NCBI GenBank assembly: GCA_030652215.1
Contig: JAUSBC010000072.1
Span: forward strand, 1 to 41,017
Direction: 5' to 3'
Source of the DNA: Sideroxyarcus sp.
GTDB lineage: Bacteria > Pseudomonadota > Gammaproteobacteria > Burkholderiales > Gallionellaceae
DNA: 41,017 bases
Part shown: positions 17,072-25,863 of the stretch, piece after piece
How the letters are laid out: each line of letters begins with the position of its first letter
How positions within the stretch are numbered: position 1 is the stretch's first letter
Made by a program: the position numbers and the translations under genes
The notes under the pieces: model-generated
The model's input: only the letters and a program-made list of their open reading frames with translations
What the model was told of the DNA's origin: nothing
Databases searched by the model: none

Positions 17072-17515
17072 ATGGAACGCTTCACCATCTCACTCGATGA
17101 AAAACTCGCCAGCGAATTCGACAAGCTGATCCGCGAGCGCGGCTATCTGAACCGTTCCGAGGCGGTGCGCGACATGTTGCGCGGCAAGCTGGATACGCTG
17201 CGGCTGGAAGACGCGCTGGCGCCGTTTTGTGTGGCCAGCTTGTCCTATGTGTACAACCACCACGAGCGCGATCTGTCGGAACGGCTGACCGAGTTGCAGC
17301 ACGACCACCACGATCTGGTCGTCGCGTCCACGCATGTGCATCTGGATCACGACAATTGTCTGGAGACGGTGATGCTGCGCGGCAAGACCGATGTGGTGCG
17401 GCGTTTTGCCGATGCGCTGATCGCCGAGCGCGGCGTGCGCCACGGCCAGATTAACCTCGTGCCCGTGGATGAAGATGCCGGGCACGGGCATGTGCACAGC
17501 CATCCGACGACCTGA
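17072..17515 (+). CDS. nikR: NikR-type nickel-responsive ribbon-helix-helix regulator
   Basis: This 147-residue protein has an N-terminal ribbon-helix-helix DNA-binding domain (MERFTISLDEKLASEFDKLI, RSEAVRDMLRG) and a C-terminal ACT-like nickel-binding domain. His88, His90 and Cys96 (THVHLDHDNCLE) with a His at 77 or 79 (QHDHH) match the square-planar Ni site of NikR. It ends with a short His-rich tail HGHVHSHPTT. NikR represses nickel uptake genes when Ni is plentiful; a NiCoT permease gene lies 1.6 kb downstream with a NikR-like dyad before it. It is placed between the hydrogen sensor and its kinase. Confidence 0.93.
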   Translation: MERFTISLDEKLASEFDKLIRERGYLNRSEAVRDMLRGKLDTLRLEDALAPFCVASLSYVYNHHERDLSERLTELQHDHHDLVVASTHVHLDHDNCLETVMLRGKTDVVRRFADALIAERGVRHGQINLVPVDEDAGHGHVHSHPTT

Positions 17516-17541
17516 TCTCAATATCCCCGACACAATCCGTG

Positions 17542-18888
17542 ATGAGCACCCGCCAGACACCGCCCGCCAGACTGCCGCTGCCGAACGAGATGGATCCCTT
17601 TTCGGAATCCGCCTGGATAGACGTCGTGCGTTCGATGGATGAGGTGTACAACGAACTGCTGCAATACGAAGTGGTGCTGGAGCAGAAGAACTCGGAGCTG
17701 GAAGAATCGCAGCAGTTCATTTTCAGCATCCTGACCTCGATGTCCGACTTGCTGGTCGTGTGCGACCGCAACGGGGGAATCGAGGAGGTGAATCATTCGC
17801 TGATTCAGTTTACTGGTAAGACCGAACAGGAATTGAAAGGCGCGAAACTGTCTTCGCTGTTTGCGGACGAGAACGACTGCACGACCGCAAAACGCGTGAT
17901 CGCCAGCCTGACGACCCAGCCTGCGAACGATATCGAGTTGCAATTCAAAACGCGCGACGGCGCCACCACGCCGGTTGCGCTCAATTTCACGCCGCGTATG
18001 TCCGCCACACAAAAGCTGCTGGGTGTGGTGATCACCGGCCGTCCTGTCGGCGAGCTGCGGCGCGCCTATCATAAGCTGCGCGAGGCGCACGACCAGCTCA
18101 AGCGCACCCAGCAGCAACTGCTGCAGTCCGAAAAAATGGCTTCGCTGGGTAAGCTGGTGGCGGGTGTGGCGCACGAGTTGAACAACCCGATCAGTTTCGT
18201 GCTGGGCAACATGCACGCGATGCAGCGCTACACGCCGCGCTTCAAGCGTTACCTTGAGGCCATTCACAACGGCGCCAAACGTGATGAACTGGAAAAGCTG
18301 CGCGCGGAGTTGCGTATCGACCACATCCTGGACGACTTGGCGCCGCTGCTGGCGGGCGCGGTGGAAGGTGCGGAACGCACGCGCGACATCGTGGACGGTT
18401 TGAAGCGTTTCTCCGCCGCGGATCGCGATGAGAATATCGAGTTCAACCTGGCCGAGATCATCGAACGCTCTGTGCACTGGGTGACGCGCGCCACTCCCAT
18501 GAATTTCAAGGTCGAGATGGATATGCCCAGGGAGATGCCTTTCTTTGGCTCGCCCGGCCAGATACAGCAAGTGATCACCAACCTCGTGCAGAACGCGTCC
18601 GACGCCACGGAAAACCTGCCCGATCCGGCGCTGACCATCACAGCCGATATCGACGAGGGTGGGATATGCATCCTGTTCCGCGACAACGGTCCGGGCATTT
18701 CGGAACAGGCGATGAGCAAGATCTTCGACCCGTTCTACACCACCAAGCCGGTCGGAAAAGGTACCGGTCTGGGCCTGTCAATCAGCTACGGCATTATCGA
18801 GCGCCACGGCGGACAGTTGTCGGTGAGTAACGCGCCGGAAGGCGGGGCAGAGTTCAAGCTGTGCCTGCCGTATTCAAACCGGAAATAA
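17542..18888 (+). CDS. hoxJ: HoxJ-type PAS sensor histidine kinase
   Basis: This 448-residue soluble kinase has no membrane segment. A PAS domain (about 60-170) is followed by a coiled region, the H-box with His211 (LVAGVAHELNNPI), N-box NLVQNASDA, and ATP-lid motifs DNGPGI and GKGTGLGLSISYGI. In the H2-sensing cascade the regulatory hydrogenase contacts the PAS region and alters autophosphorylation, which controls HoxA. The GTG at 17539 directly before the ATG is an alternative start. It begins 26 bases after nikR, so the two are probably co-transcribed. Confidence 0.93.
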   Translation: MSTRQTPPARLPLPNEMDPFSESAWIDVVRSMDEVYNELLQYEVVLEQKNSELEESQQFIFSILTSMSDLLVVCDRNGGIEEVNHSLIQFTGKTEQELKGAKLSSLFADENDCTTAKRVIASLTTQPANDIELQFKTRDGATTPVALNFTPRMSATQKLLGVVITGRPVGELRRAYHKLREAHDQLKRTQQQLLQSEKMASLGKLVAGVAHELNNPISFVLGNMHAMQRYTPRFKRYLEAIHNGAKRDELEKLRAELRIDHILDDLAPLLAGAVEGAERTRDIVDGLKRFSAADRDENIEFNLAEIIERSVHWVTRATPMNFKVEMDMPREMPFFGSPGQIQQVITNLVQNASDATENLPDPALTITADIDEGGICILFRDNGPGISEQAMSKIFDPFYTTKPVGKGTGLGLSISYGIIERHGGQLSVSNAPEGGAEFKLCLPYSNRK

Positions 18889-18926
18889 AACGGAAAGCTG
18901 CGTTCCAGATCATTCGACTGAAACCC

Positions 18927-18971
18927 GGATTGAATCGCAAAACCTTCGTTGGTACCCAACGAAATCAATCC
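18927..18971. repeat. Two-tier inverted repeat downstream of hoxJ
   Basis: Inner arms TTCGTTGG (18945-18952) and CCAACGAA (18956-18963) flank TAC. Outer arms GGATTGA (18927-18933) and TCAATCC (18965-18971) extend the same dyad. No T-tract follows, so a Rho-independent terminator is doubtful. It may mark the end of the hoxJ transcript, or be an operator or repeat remnant. Confidence 0.55.
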
Positions 18972-19069
18972 GCCACTCTAGAAATATGCCTGATTAATTA
19001 GCTGGTTAAGGTGCGTGCTCAGGTATTCGTCTGCTCGCATCTTAATTTGCGATTGGTGGCATAATTCTT

Positions 19070-19096
19070 GTAAGAGAATAAATGAATTCTTCTTAC
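19070..19096 (+). promoter_or_regulatory. Candidate NikR operator at the nickel permease gene
   Basis: GTAAGA (19070-19075) and TCTTAC (19091-19096) form a perfect 6-bp dyad with 15 bases between. The E. coli NikR operator is GTATGA-N16-TCATAC, which differs by one base per half-site and one in spacing. It lies just before the Shine-Dalgarno sequence (19097-19100) of the permease gene. A sigma-54-like TGGCATA-N4-TTGTA (19057-19072) overlaps its left end but has GT rather than GC at -12. An mRNA hairpin at the ribosome binding site is an alternative reading. Confidence 0.45.
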
Positions 19097-19105
19097 GGAG
19101 GCGTT

Positions 19106-19921
19106 ATGGCAACGATATCTGGCGACATCTACCCCCTGGTCGCACTGGCCTTTGTATTGGGTATGAAGCACGGCATGGATGCCGACCATCTCGCCACCAT
19201 AGACGGACTGACCCGTTTCAACGCCGCAGCAGGCCGCAGCCGTTTGGCGCGCGCGTGCGGATTTCTGTTTTCGTTGGGGCACGGCTGCGTGGTGTGCATC
19301 GTGGCTGTCGCAACCGGCTATCTGTTTCAGCAGGGCGCCGTGCCGGCATGGATGGACGATGTGGGCGCCTGGGTGTCGGCGTTCTTCCTGATTACTTTGG
19401 GCGCGCTTAATCTATATGCGGTGTTCACCACCCCGGCGCATGAAATGGTGCAGATGGTCGGCCTCAAGGGGCGCTGGCTGGGTAGTCTCAAACATGCGGG
19501 GCATCCCGCGATGATCGCGCTGGTGGGTGCGCTGTTCGCCTTCTCGTTCGACACGCTTTCCCAGGCCGCGCTGTTCTCCGCCACCGCCACGCAGTACGGC
19601 GGCGTGTTGCCCGCCTTGATGCTGGCGCTGTGTTTCATGTCGGGCATGATGCTCACCGATGCGGCCAACGGTTTGTGGATTTCTCACTTGTTGCGCCGCG
19701 CCGATGCCACAGCGCGCGCTGCTTCGCGCATCATGGGCGTCACCGTGGCATTGCTGAGTCTGGCGGTGGCGGCACTGGGCCTGTCGCGCAGATTCTTTCC
19801 CGAAGCCTCCACCTGGCAGGAAGGCCGCGAGTTGTTCATCGGGATTTCCATCGTCGCGGTGGTTGCGCTCTGTTTTCTGTTTGCGCGCTACACGCAACAA
19901 CGCGAGTCAGTGCCCGCCTGA
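19106..19921 (+). CDS. NiCoT-family nickel/cobalt permease (HoxN/NixA type)
   Basis: This 271-residue, strongly hydrophobic protein has about eight predicted membrane spans and the NiCoT signature HGMDADH (residues 22-28, the H-x4-DH motif in helix II, in GMKHGMDADHLATID). LFAFSFDTLSQAALFS is a second conserved family segment. It imports Ni2+ across the inner membrane, and the hydrogenase locus makes nickel the likely substrate. ATG 19106 is preferred because GGAG lies 6 bases before it; ATG 19082 adds eight residues and has no ribosome binding site. It is the last gene of the hydrogenase region. Confidence 0.93.
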   Translation: MATISGDIYPLVALAFVLGMKHGMDADHLATIDGLTRFNAAAGRSRLARACGFLFSLGHGCVVCIVAVATGYLFQQGAVPAWMDDVGAWVSAFFLITLGALNLYAVFTTPAHEMVQMVGLKGRWLGSLKHAGHPAMIALVGALFAFSFDTLSQAALFSATATQYGGVLPALMLALCFMSGMMLTDAANGLWISHLLRRADATARAASRIMGVTVALLSLAVAALGLSRRFFPEASTWQEGRELFIGISIVAVVALCFLFARYTQQRESVPA

Positions 19922-19969
19922 GTTTCACACCGGATAAATTTCTGTCCCGGGCAGGAGTCAGGAAGCCGA

Positions 19970-20854
19970 CTATCTGCCCGCATCTTCAGACGCGCCCATG
20001 GCCAGCGCTGTCCAGTCCATGTCCGCGCGCCCTTTGGCCATCGCCGACAGCAGCCGTTCATGCAGCAGGTCGCCCAAAGGCATCGGCGTCAGGCTGGTCG
20101 CCGCGACATCGGTCAGCAGGTTCATGTCCTTCAGGCCCAGGCTGAGCTTGAACCCGGCCGGCTGGTAGTGCCGGGCGGCAATCGCCTTGCCGAAGTTCTG
20201 GTAGAGCGGGCAGGCCAGGAAAGTCTGGCTGACCACGTCGGCCACCGCTTCGCGCGCCACGCCGTTCTGCTCGGCAAAGGTAAACGCTTCAGCCATCGCC
20301 TCGATGGCCGCGCCCATGAGAAAGTTGCCTGCGAGTTTCACCACGTTCGCGGCTTCCGGCTTTTCACCGAAGTCGAATATTTGCTGGCCGAGCGCTTTCA
20401 ACACCGGCCGCACCCGTTCCTTGGCTCCGGCATCGCCCGCCAGACAAATCCAGAGCATCTTTGCGGCCGCCGCTTCCGGCCTGCCGAATACCGGCGCGGC
20501 AAGATAGATGGCATCTTGCCTCCGGTAATAGGTGGTCAGCTTCTGTGCGATTTGCGGCGACACGGTGCTCATGGAAACATGGATGCCGCCCGCGCCCAGC
20601 ACCTCGCCGATGCCGTTCTCTCCGAGCACCACTTCATCCAGCGCATGGTCGTTGGCAACCATGGATACCACGATGCCGCCGGGCTCCACGACATCGCGCA
20701 ATGTGGCCACGACTTCCGCTCCCTCGTCGGCAAGAGCTTGCGCTTTCGCCGAGGTGCGGTTGTACACGCGCAATTTGTAACCGGCGCGCAGCAGGTTGCG
20801 CGCCATGGGCGCGCCCATGTTGCCCAAGCCGATGAATCCGATAGTCTTGTCCAT
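19970..20854 (-). CDS. NAD(P)-dependent beta-hydroxyacid dehydrogenase (3-hydroxyisobutyrate dehydrogenase family)
   Basis: This 294-residue protein has the N-terminal Rossmann motif IGFIGLGNMGAPMARNLL, a substrate-binding MSTVSPQ segment and the catalytic-lysine region NVVKLAGNFLMGA. These are the marks of the beta-hydroxyacid dehydrogenase family (3-hydroxyisobutyrate dehydrogenase, tartronate semialdehyde reductase, glyoxylate/succinic semialdehyde reductase). The exact substrate cannot be set from sequence alone; the glyoxylate/succinic-semialdehyde reductase branch is a fair guess. It starts 33 bases after mocA ends and may be the last gene of the xdhC-iorAB-mocA operon. Confidence 0.88.
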   Translation of the reverse strand: MDKTIGFIGLGNMGAPMARNLLRAGYKLRVYNRTSAKAQALADEGAEVVATLRDVVEPGGIVVSMVANDHALDEVVLGENGIGEVLGAGGIHVSMSTVSPQIAQKLTTYYRRQDAIYLAAPVFGRPEAAAAKMLWICLAGDAGAKERVRPVLKALGQQIFDFGEKPEAANVVKLAGNFLMGAAIEAMAEAFTFAEQNGVAREAVADVVSQTFLACPLYQNFGKAIAARHYQPAGFKLSLGLKDMNLLTDVAATSLTPMPLGDLLHERLLSAMAKGRADMDWTALAMGASEDAGR

Positions 20855-20887
20855 GTTTCGCCTCTCTTTGCGGATTATTGTTTTTGA

Positions 20888-21526
20888 TCAGCTCGTCGCC
20901 AGCAATTCACCGCGTTCCTCTTCTAGGCGTTGCAAATCGCCCGGCATGTCGATGTCGGCAAGCACGCCCGCATCGTCGAACTCGATTTGCACGAGTCCGG
21001 CCTGGTCGCGCTCCAGCAGGTGCCGTGCGCCGGCATCGCCGCGCAGCGACAGCAATTCCTCGTAGTAACGGCGGGCGAAGCCGACCGGGTGTCCGCGCCG
21101 GTCGTTGTGAGCGGCGGCCGCGAGGTCCGCTCCCTGTCGCAGCGCATTGCGCACGCCGACAATGGCCGCCGCAGGCAGTGCGGGCATATCGGCCAGGCCT
21201 ATCATCCAGCCGCCGGCCGCGCGGTTGGCGTGTACGCCGCAGGCGATGCTGGCAGACATGCCGAGCACGGCGTGGTCGCACACGACCCAGCGCAACGCTG
21301 CGGGTGCGCCCAGCGTCGCCGCGATCGTATTGCAGAACTTGGCCGATCCCGGTTTGACGACGACGGTAACTTGCTCGAAAGCTTCCAGCCAGGGCAGCAG
21401 GCTGTGCGCGGCGAGGGGCAGCGTCGTGCCCTGCAGCGTGACCGGATGCAGCAACTTGTCCGAACCGAAGCGGCGCGAATTGCCCGCTGCCAATACCACG
21501 GCCGCAACGCCGCGCGGGTTACGCAC
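20888..21526 (-). CDS. mocA: Molybdenum cofactor cytidylyltransferase-like protein (MocA family)
   Basis: This 212-residue nucleotidyltransferase starts with a GTG and carries the NTP-binding signature [17 protein letters not shown] (about 10-26), GLADMPALP and [10 protein letters not shown]. MocA attaches CMP to molybdopterin to make the MCD cofactor used by xanthine-oxidase-family enzymes. Its position directly downstream of iorB (8-base overlap with the iorB 3' end) fits a dedicated cofactor supplier for the encoded molybdenum hydroxylases. Whether it prefers CTP or another nucleotide is not visible. Confidence 0.88.
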   Translation of the reverse strand: MRNPRGVAAVVLAAGNSRRFGSDKLLHPVTLQGTTLPLAAHSLLPWLEAFEQVTVVVKPGSAKFCNTIAATLGAPAALRWVVCDHAVLGMSASIACGVHANRAAGGWMIGLADMPALPAAAIVGVRNALRQGADLAAAAHNDRRGHPVGFARRYYEELLSLRGDAGARHLLERDQAGLVQIEFDDAGVLADIDMPGDLQRLEEERGELLATS

Positions 21527-23690
21527 GGGTTTCCTTGTCGAACGGCATGCGGCGCAGGCGTTCGCCGGTGAGCGCGAACACGGCGTTGGCTACTGCGGGC
21601 GCAATCGGCGGCGTGCCGGGTTCGCCTATGCCGCTGGGGCGTTCCTTGCTGGGGACGATATGCACCTCGACCTCCGGCATTTCGGAAAAGCGCAGCGGGG
21701 TGTACTTGTCGAAATTGGTTTGCATGACGCGGCCCTTCTCCAGCGTGATCGCCCCGTGCAGGGCGGCGGAGAGCCCGAAGGCGATGGCGCCCTCGACTTG
21801 CTGCCGCACGCCGTCGGGGTTGACGACCATGCCGCAATCCACTGCTGCGATTACGCGATGCACCCTGACACGGCTGTTCTCCATTGACACCTGCGCGACC
21901 TGCGCCACGCAGGTGCCGAACGACTCGTGCACCGCGATGCCGTAAGCGTGGCCTTTGGGCAGTTGTGTTTTTCCCCAGCCCGCTTTTTCGGCGGCCAGAT
22001 TCAGCACGCCGCGATAACGCGACGCGGCGGGCAGGTTGTCGAGGCGGTACTCGACCGGGTCGCGGTTGGCGAGATAGGCCAGTTCGTCGATCATGGTTTC
22101 CACCACGAACGCGGTATGCGAGTGGCCCACCGAGCGCCACCACTGCACCGGCACGGCATTCTTCGGGCTGTGCAGTTCGACCTGCACGTTGGGGATCGCA
22201 TACGGAAAGGTTGCCGCGCCTTCCACCGACGTGTTGTCCAACCCGTTTTTCGCCAGCATGCCTTCGAACGGCGTGTCGGCCACGATGGACTGGCCGACGA
22301 TGACGTGTTTCCAGGCCAGCGGGTTGCCGTCCCGGGCGATGGCCGCCTCGATGCGGTCGGCCCACATCGGCCGGTAATAGCCGCCGCGCATGTCGTCCTC
22401 GCGCGTCCATACCACCTTGATCGGCTTGCCGATCACCTTGGCCACCTCCACAGCTTCGCGCACGAAATCGGAGCGCGGGTTGGCGCGCCGGCCGAAACCG
22501 CCACCCAGATACGGGGTGTGGATTTGCACCTGCTCCGGCTTGAGTCCGGCGATCTGCGCGGCCATGGCGCGATCCATGGTCTGCGCCTGGGTGCCGGTCC
22601 AGATGGTGCAGCGGTCCGGCTTCAGGTCCACCGCCACGTTGAGCGGCTCCATGGTGGCGTGCGCCAGATAGGGCACTTCGTATTCCGCGCTGACGGATTT
22701 GTGCGCCGCCTTGAAACCCTGCGCGATGTCGCCGTCCGTGCGCGCCACCATGCCCGGATACTTGGCCAGCGCAAGGTAATCCGCGCGCATTTTCGGGGTG
22801 GAGAGTTTTACGCCCGGTCCCTCGTCCCACTCGATCTCCAGCAGGTCGCGCGCGGTCTTGGCGGGCCAGAAGCCGGTGGCTGCAACCGCGATGCCGGTAG
22901 GCACCTGGTACACGCCGCGCACGCCGGGATGCTTGCGCGCCTTGCTGGCGTCGAAACTTTTTACCGTGCCGCCGAACACGGGGCTGCGCGCGATCAGCAC
23001 CGTCAGCATGTAAGGCAGGCGCACGTCGATGCCGAACTGCGCGCTGCCGTTGATCTTTTCCGGTGTGTCTAGCCGTTTGGTCGGTTTGCCGATCAGCTTG
23101 AAATCCGCGGGATCCTTGAGCGGAACATTGTCCGGCAGCGGCAGCTTGGCCGCCGCTTCGGCCAGCGCGCCGTAACTCGCCTGTTTGCCGCTCTTGGCAT
23201 GCATCACCTGGCTGTTGGCGGCCTGGCATTCGCTTTCCGGCACGCCCCATTTTTTCGCTGCAGCGCGGATCAGCAGAATCCTGCCGGTCGCGCCCACGCG
23301 GCGCAACTGTTCCCACGATGAAGGCACGCTGGAGCTGCCCCCGGTCAACTGCATGCCGAAGACGGTGTGGTTGTACACGGCGGCTACGGGCGCCGCTTCG
23401 ACGCGGATGAGGCTCCAGTCGGCTTCCAGTTCCTCCGCGATCAGCATCGGCAGCGAAGTGTAGACGCCTTGTCCCATCTCGGATTTGTTCACGACGATGG
23501 TGATGCTGTTGTCGGGCGCGATGCGGATGAAAGCATTGGGCGGGTAGACCGGCTTGGGTTCGGCTTCCGCGGCATAGGCGCGTCCCGCCATGCCCGGCAG
23601 GTAGAAACCGATCACCAGTCCGCCCATCGCCACGGCGCTATCTTTCAGAAATTTGCGGCGCGACTCGTCCTGCAGTCCGGCGGTTTTCAT
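21519..23690 (-). CDS. iorB: Molybdopterin-binding large subunit of a xanthine-oxidase-family dehydrogenase (IorB-like), copy 1
   Basis: This 723-residue protein begins [18 protein letters not shown], a twin-arginine signal (RRKFLK, 11-16) followed by a hydrophobic stretch and an AYA-like cleavage site, so it is exported folded. The Mo-cofactor domains include [29 protein letters not shown] and the C-terminal [14 protein letters not shown], whose Glu is the catalytic residue of the family. It resembles isoquinoline 1-oxidoreductase and periplasmic aldehyde oxidoreductase beta subunits; the substrate is unknown. ATG 23690 overlaps iorA by ATGA. Confidence 0.93.
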   Translation of the reverse strand: MKTAGLQDESRRKFLKDSAVAMGGLVIGFYLPGMAGRAYAAEAEPKPVYPPNAFIRIAPDNSITIVVNKSEMGQGVYTSLPMLIAEELEADWSLIRVEAAPVAAVYNHTVFGMQLTGGSSSVPSSWEQLRRVGATGRILLIRAAAKKWGVPESECQAANSQVMHAKSGKQASYGALAEAAAKLPLPDNVPLKDPADFKLIGKPTKRLDTPEKINGSAQFGIDVRLPYMLTVLIARSPVFGGTVKSFDASKARKHPGVRGVYQVPTGIAVAATGFWPAKTARDLLEIEWDEGPGVKLSTPKMRADYLALAKYPGMVARTDGDIAQGFKAAHKSVSAEYEVPYLAHATMEPLNVAVDLKPDRCTIWTGTQAQTMDRAMAAQIAGLKPEQVQIHTPYLGGGFGRRANPRSDFVREAVEVAKVIGKPIKVVWTREDDMRGGYYRPMWADRIEAAIARDGNPLAWKHVIVGQSIVADTPFEGMLAKNGLDNTSVEGAATFPYAIPNVQVELHSPKNAVPVQWWRSVGHSHTAFVVETMIDELAYLANRDPVEYRLDNLPAASRYRGVLNLAAEKAGWGKTQLPKGHAYGIAVHESFGTCVAQVAQVSMENSRVRVHRVIAAVDCGMVVNPDGVRQQVEGAIAFGLSAALHGAITLEKGRVMQTNFDKYTPLRFSEMPEVEVHIVPSKERPSGIGEPGTPPIAPAVANAVFALTGERLRRMPFDKETRA

Positions 23691-24154
23691 TTGGCTTCTC
23701 CCAGTTGTTCGGATGCCATCCGGATCGCCGCACGGATGCGGTTGTAGGTGCCGCAACGGCACAGGTTGCCGTCCATTGCGGCGATGATCTGTGCCTCGGT
23801 GGGATCGGGATGTTCCGTGAGCAGCGCGGTGGCCGCCATGATCTGGCCGGACTGGCAGTAGCCGCATTGCGGCACGTCCACTTCCTGCCAGGCTGATTGC
23901 ACGGTCTTTCCCAGCACCGTCGCGGCCAGTCCTTCGATGGTGGTGATCTGTTTTCCGCTTACCGCGGATACCGGCGTGACGCAGGATCGGATCGCCTTTC
24001 CGTCAAGGTGCACGGTGCAGTTGCCGCACTGCGACATGCCGCAACCGTATTTGGTCCCGGTCAGATGCAGGTGGTCGCGCAACACCCACAGCAGGGGCGT
24101 GGTGGGGTCGACTTCGACGCGCGTCGTTTTGCCGTTGAGGTTGAATGAAATCAT
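23687..24154 (-). CDS. iorA: [2Fe-2S] small subunit of a xanthine-oxidase-family dehydrogenase (IorA-like), copy 1
   Basis: This 155-residue protein binds two [2Fe-2S] clusters. The plant-ferredoxin-like cluster uses Cys38, Cys43, Cys46 and Cys58 (YGCGMSQCGNC...SC). The second uses Cys97, Cys100, Cys132 and Cys134 (QCGYC...LCRCGTY). It passes electrons from the molybdenum subunit encoded next door. It has no signal of its own, so it is probably exported with the Tat-targeted partner. It overlaps xdhC upstream and iorB downstream by 4 bases each. No cytochrome c subunit gene is adjacent. Confidence 0.95.
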   Translation of the reverse strand: MISFNLNGKTTRVEVDPTTPLLWVLRDHLHLTGTKYGCGMSQCGNCTVHLDGKAIRSCVTPVSAVSGKQITTIEGLAATVLGKTVQSAWQEVDVPQCGYCQSGQIMAATALLTEHPDPTEAQIIAAMDGNLCRCGTYNRIRAAIRMASEQLGEAK

Positions 24155-25140
24155 GAGCAGATCTCCCGTGTGATGGATTCGCCGACGTTCGCGCTTTCCA
24201 CAGTCCGGTTTCTGACCGAGATCAGGTGGGCGAGGATGGAGATGGCGATTTCCGGCGGCGTGCGGCTGCCGATGGACAGACCGACCGGCCCGTGCAGGCG
24301 CGCGATTTCTTCCGGCGAGAGGTCGAACAGCGCCAGTCGTTCGCGCCGCTTGCGATTGTTGGCGCCGGAGCCGAGCGCGCCGACATAGAACGCAGGCGAC
24401 TTGAGCGCCTCCAGCAGCGCCATGTCGTCCAGCTTGGGATCATGCGAAAGGGCCACGATGGCGGTGCGCGTGTCCACCTGGAAATCCAGCACCGCATCGT
24501 CGGGCATCTCGCTCACCAGTATTGTGTTCGGCACGTTCCAGGTTTCGCGCATCTCTTCGGTCGGGTCGCATACGGTGACCTGATAATCGAGCGCCTGGGC
24601 CATGCGCGCGAGATAGCTGGAAGTCAGTCCCGCGCCGATGATCAGCAGGCGCCAGCGCGGGCCGTGCACCGTGGTCAGCGTTTCCTCGTCGAAGGTGACG
24701 ATGTCGTTCGGGCTTGCGTCGTGCAGCGCCACCTGCATCGACACCAGATGCAGCGTGCGGCATATCATGCGATGGGACTGAATGGCGTCCAGCACCTGTT
24801 TCACCCACTCGCGGTTTTGCACGGGCTCGATGATCAGGCGCATCGAACCGCCGCAGGGCAGGCCGAAATGGCGCGCCTCGTCCGCAGTTACGCCATACGA
24901 CACGAGTTCGCAATGGTCGGTCAGCAGTTGTCCGTGCAATGCCTGCCGCACGAGATCGTCTTCTATGCATCCGCCCGACACCGAGCCCACCGCCAGCCCG
25001 TCGCCGCGCAAGGCCAGCATGGCGCCCTTGGGGCGCGGACTGGAACCGAAGGTCTCCACCACCGTCACCAGCCACACCGGAAGGCCGCCCGATTGCCATT
25101 CGTGCAGGGTCTTGAGGACGGTAATATCCAGGCTATCCAT
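24151..25140 (-). CDS. xdhC: XdhC-family molybdenum cofactor insertion/sulfuration protein
   Basis: This 329-residue protein has the N-terminal XdhC/CoxI domain (FGSSPRPKGAMLAL, GSVSGGCIEDDLVRQAL, GLPCGGSMRLIIEP) and a C-terminal Rossmann domain (LLIIGAGLTSSYLARMA, IVALSHDPKLDDMALLEAL, YVGALGSGANNRKRRERL). XdhC proteins bind molybdenum cofactor, hold it for sulfuration and insert it into xanthine-oxidase-family apoenzymes. It is the first gene of the minus-strand operon xdhC-iorA-iorB-mocA. The ATG has a GGAG ribosome binding site. A long leader of about 230 bases separates it from the repeat at 25377. Confidence 0.93.
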   Translation of the reverse strand: MDSLDITVLKTLHEWQSGGLPVWLVTVVETFGSSPRPKGAMLALRGDGLAVGSVSGGCIEDDLVRQALHGQLLTDHCELVSYGVTADEARHFGLPCGGSMRLIIEPVQNREWVKQVLDAIQSHRMICRTLHLVSMQVALHDASPNDIVTFDEETLTTVHGPRWRLLIIGAGLTSSYLARMAQALDYQVTVCDPTEEMRETWNVPNTILVSEMPDDAVLDFQVDTRTAIVALSHDPKLDDMALLEALKSPAFYVGALGSGANNRKRRERLALFDLSPEEIARLHGPVGLSIGSRTPPEIAISILAHLISVRNRTVESANVGESITREICS

Positions 25141-25238
25141 GGCATTTCTCCATTTCGGTCTTGTCAGTGCAAATTGCAGGGACGGTTGTCATTGGTCTTA
25201 TCCTTTAGCGACTTATATATATGCGGGCGAGCGTTGTG

Positions 25239-25359
25239 CCGGAATGCTTTGCTTTCCGGAAGCGACGGGTTTTCTCCCGTGGTTGGCCCGAGGCCTTGTC
25301 AGGGCGCTGTGCGGGAATGCCGCAGTCGGGCCATCCGCACGGCAAGGTTGCGCATGCAA
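25239..25359 (-). promoter_or_regulatory. Hairpin-rich leader upstream of xdhC
   Basis: Five small perfect inverted repeats follow one another: 25239-25259 (CCGGAA/TTCCGG), 25265-25280 (ACGGG/CCCGT), 25285-25295 (GGCC/GGCC), 25310-25324 (TGCGG/CCGCA) and 25348-25359 (TTGC/GCAA). They lie 100-220 bases upstream of the xdhC start, within a 460-base gap (25141-25600) that holds no credible gene. A structured 5' leader, perhaps a molybdenum-cofactor or other cis-regulatory RNA, is possible; it does not clearly match a riboswitch I know. AT-rich ATATATAT lies at 25214-25222. Confidence 0.4.
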
Positions 25360-25376
25360 ACAGGCATCGGACGGGA

Positions 25377-25474
25377 ATGAAGATAAACGAGCGGGTAAGT
25401 CGAGTTAATACAGGAAACTAGGTATTTTCTACTGCGGGATACGGTAATCAGGATGAAGAGGCGGGTTTGTTTGA
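25377..25474. repeat. 98-bp direct repeat, copy R1
   Basis: Copy R1 matches 28950-29047 in the same orientation without gaps; I count 12 mismatches in 98 positions (about 88% identity). It lies about 237 bases upstream of xdhC. Landmarks are ATGAAGATAAACGAGCGGGT at the left end and CTGCGGGATACGGTAAT in the middle. The pair brackets phd-vapC and the second iorAB operon. Confidence 0.9.
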
Positions 25475-25566
25475 ACCTCTCCCGCTGGTGAACGCCGGTC
25501 AGGTTTCGAAGTGCGTTTAGACGGTGTGATACCAGGGTTATTGCTTATTCCTTAAGCTCCAACTAA

Positions 25567-25586
25567 ACTAGTCACTAGACTAGTCA
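25567..25586 (+). promoter_or_regulatory. Candidate autoregulatory operator of the phd-vapC pair
   Basis: ACTAGTCA occurs twice (25567-25574 and 25579-25586) with CTAG between, making overlapping palindromes centred on CTAG. It lies 15 bases before the antitoxin ATG. Antitoxins of the Phd/YefM type bind such short palindromes at their own promoter, alone or with the toxin. Confidence 0.5.
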
Positions 25587-25600
25587 AATAAGGTGCAACC

Positions 25601-25855
25601 ATGAACACTTGGCCTGTACAAGATGCAAAAGCCCGCTTCAGTGAATTGCTTGAAGCCTGTGTCAATGAAGGGCCGCAACTGGTCACTCGGCGCGGTGCGG
25701 AAACAGCAGTTCTCGTCCCCGTTGCAGAATGGAAACGACTGAGCAATGCCGCGCGCCCTTCGCTTAAATCGTTGCTGCTGTCTGATTTCGGTCGGGCAGA
25801 TTTTGAATTGCCCAAACGCGGGGCGGCTAAACGTCGCTCAGCGACTGCTGCATAA
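25601..25855 (+). CDS. Phd/YefM-family antitoxin
   Basis: This 84-residue protein has the Phd/YefM fold signature: WPVQDAKARFSELLEACVNEGPQLVTRRGAETAVLVPVAEWKRL. The N-terminal part dimerises and binds DNA, and the basic C-terminal tail (ELPKRGAAKRRSATAA) is where the toxin would be bound. It is followed after 8 bases by a PIN-domain toxin gene, making a type II toxin-antitoxin module. Codon and base composition look less GC-rich than the flanking iorAB genes, which would fit mobility; this is a visual impression only. Confidence 0.92.
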   Translation: MNTWPVQDAKARFSELLEACVNEGPQLVTRRGAETAVLVPVAEWKRLSNAARPSLKSLLLSDFGRADFELPKRGAAKRRSATAA

Positions 25856-25863
25856 GGCGAAAA

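Noticed and set aside
25239..25340. Resemblance of GCAAAGC and CCGGC pieces in the xdhC leader to a cyclic-di-GMP (GEMM) riboswitch
   Set aside because: Only short fragments match; the conserved CACGCACAGGGCAAACC half and the overall arrangement are absent.
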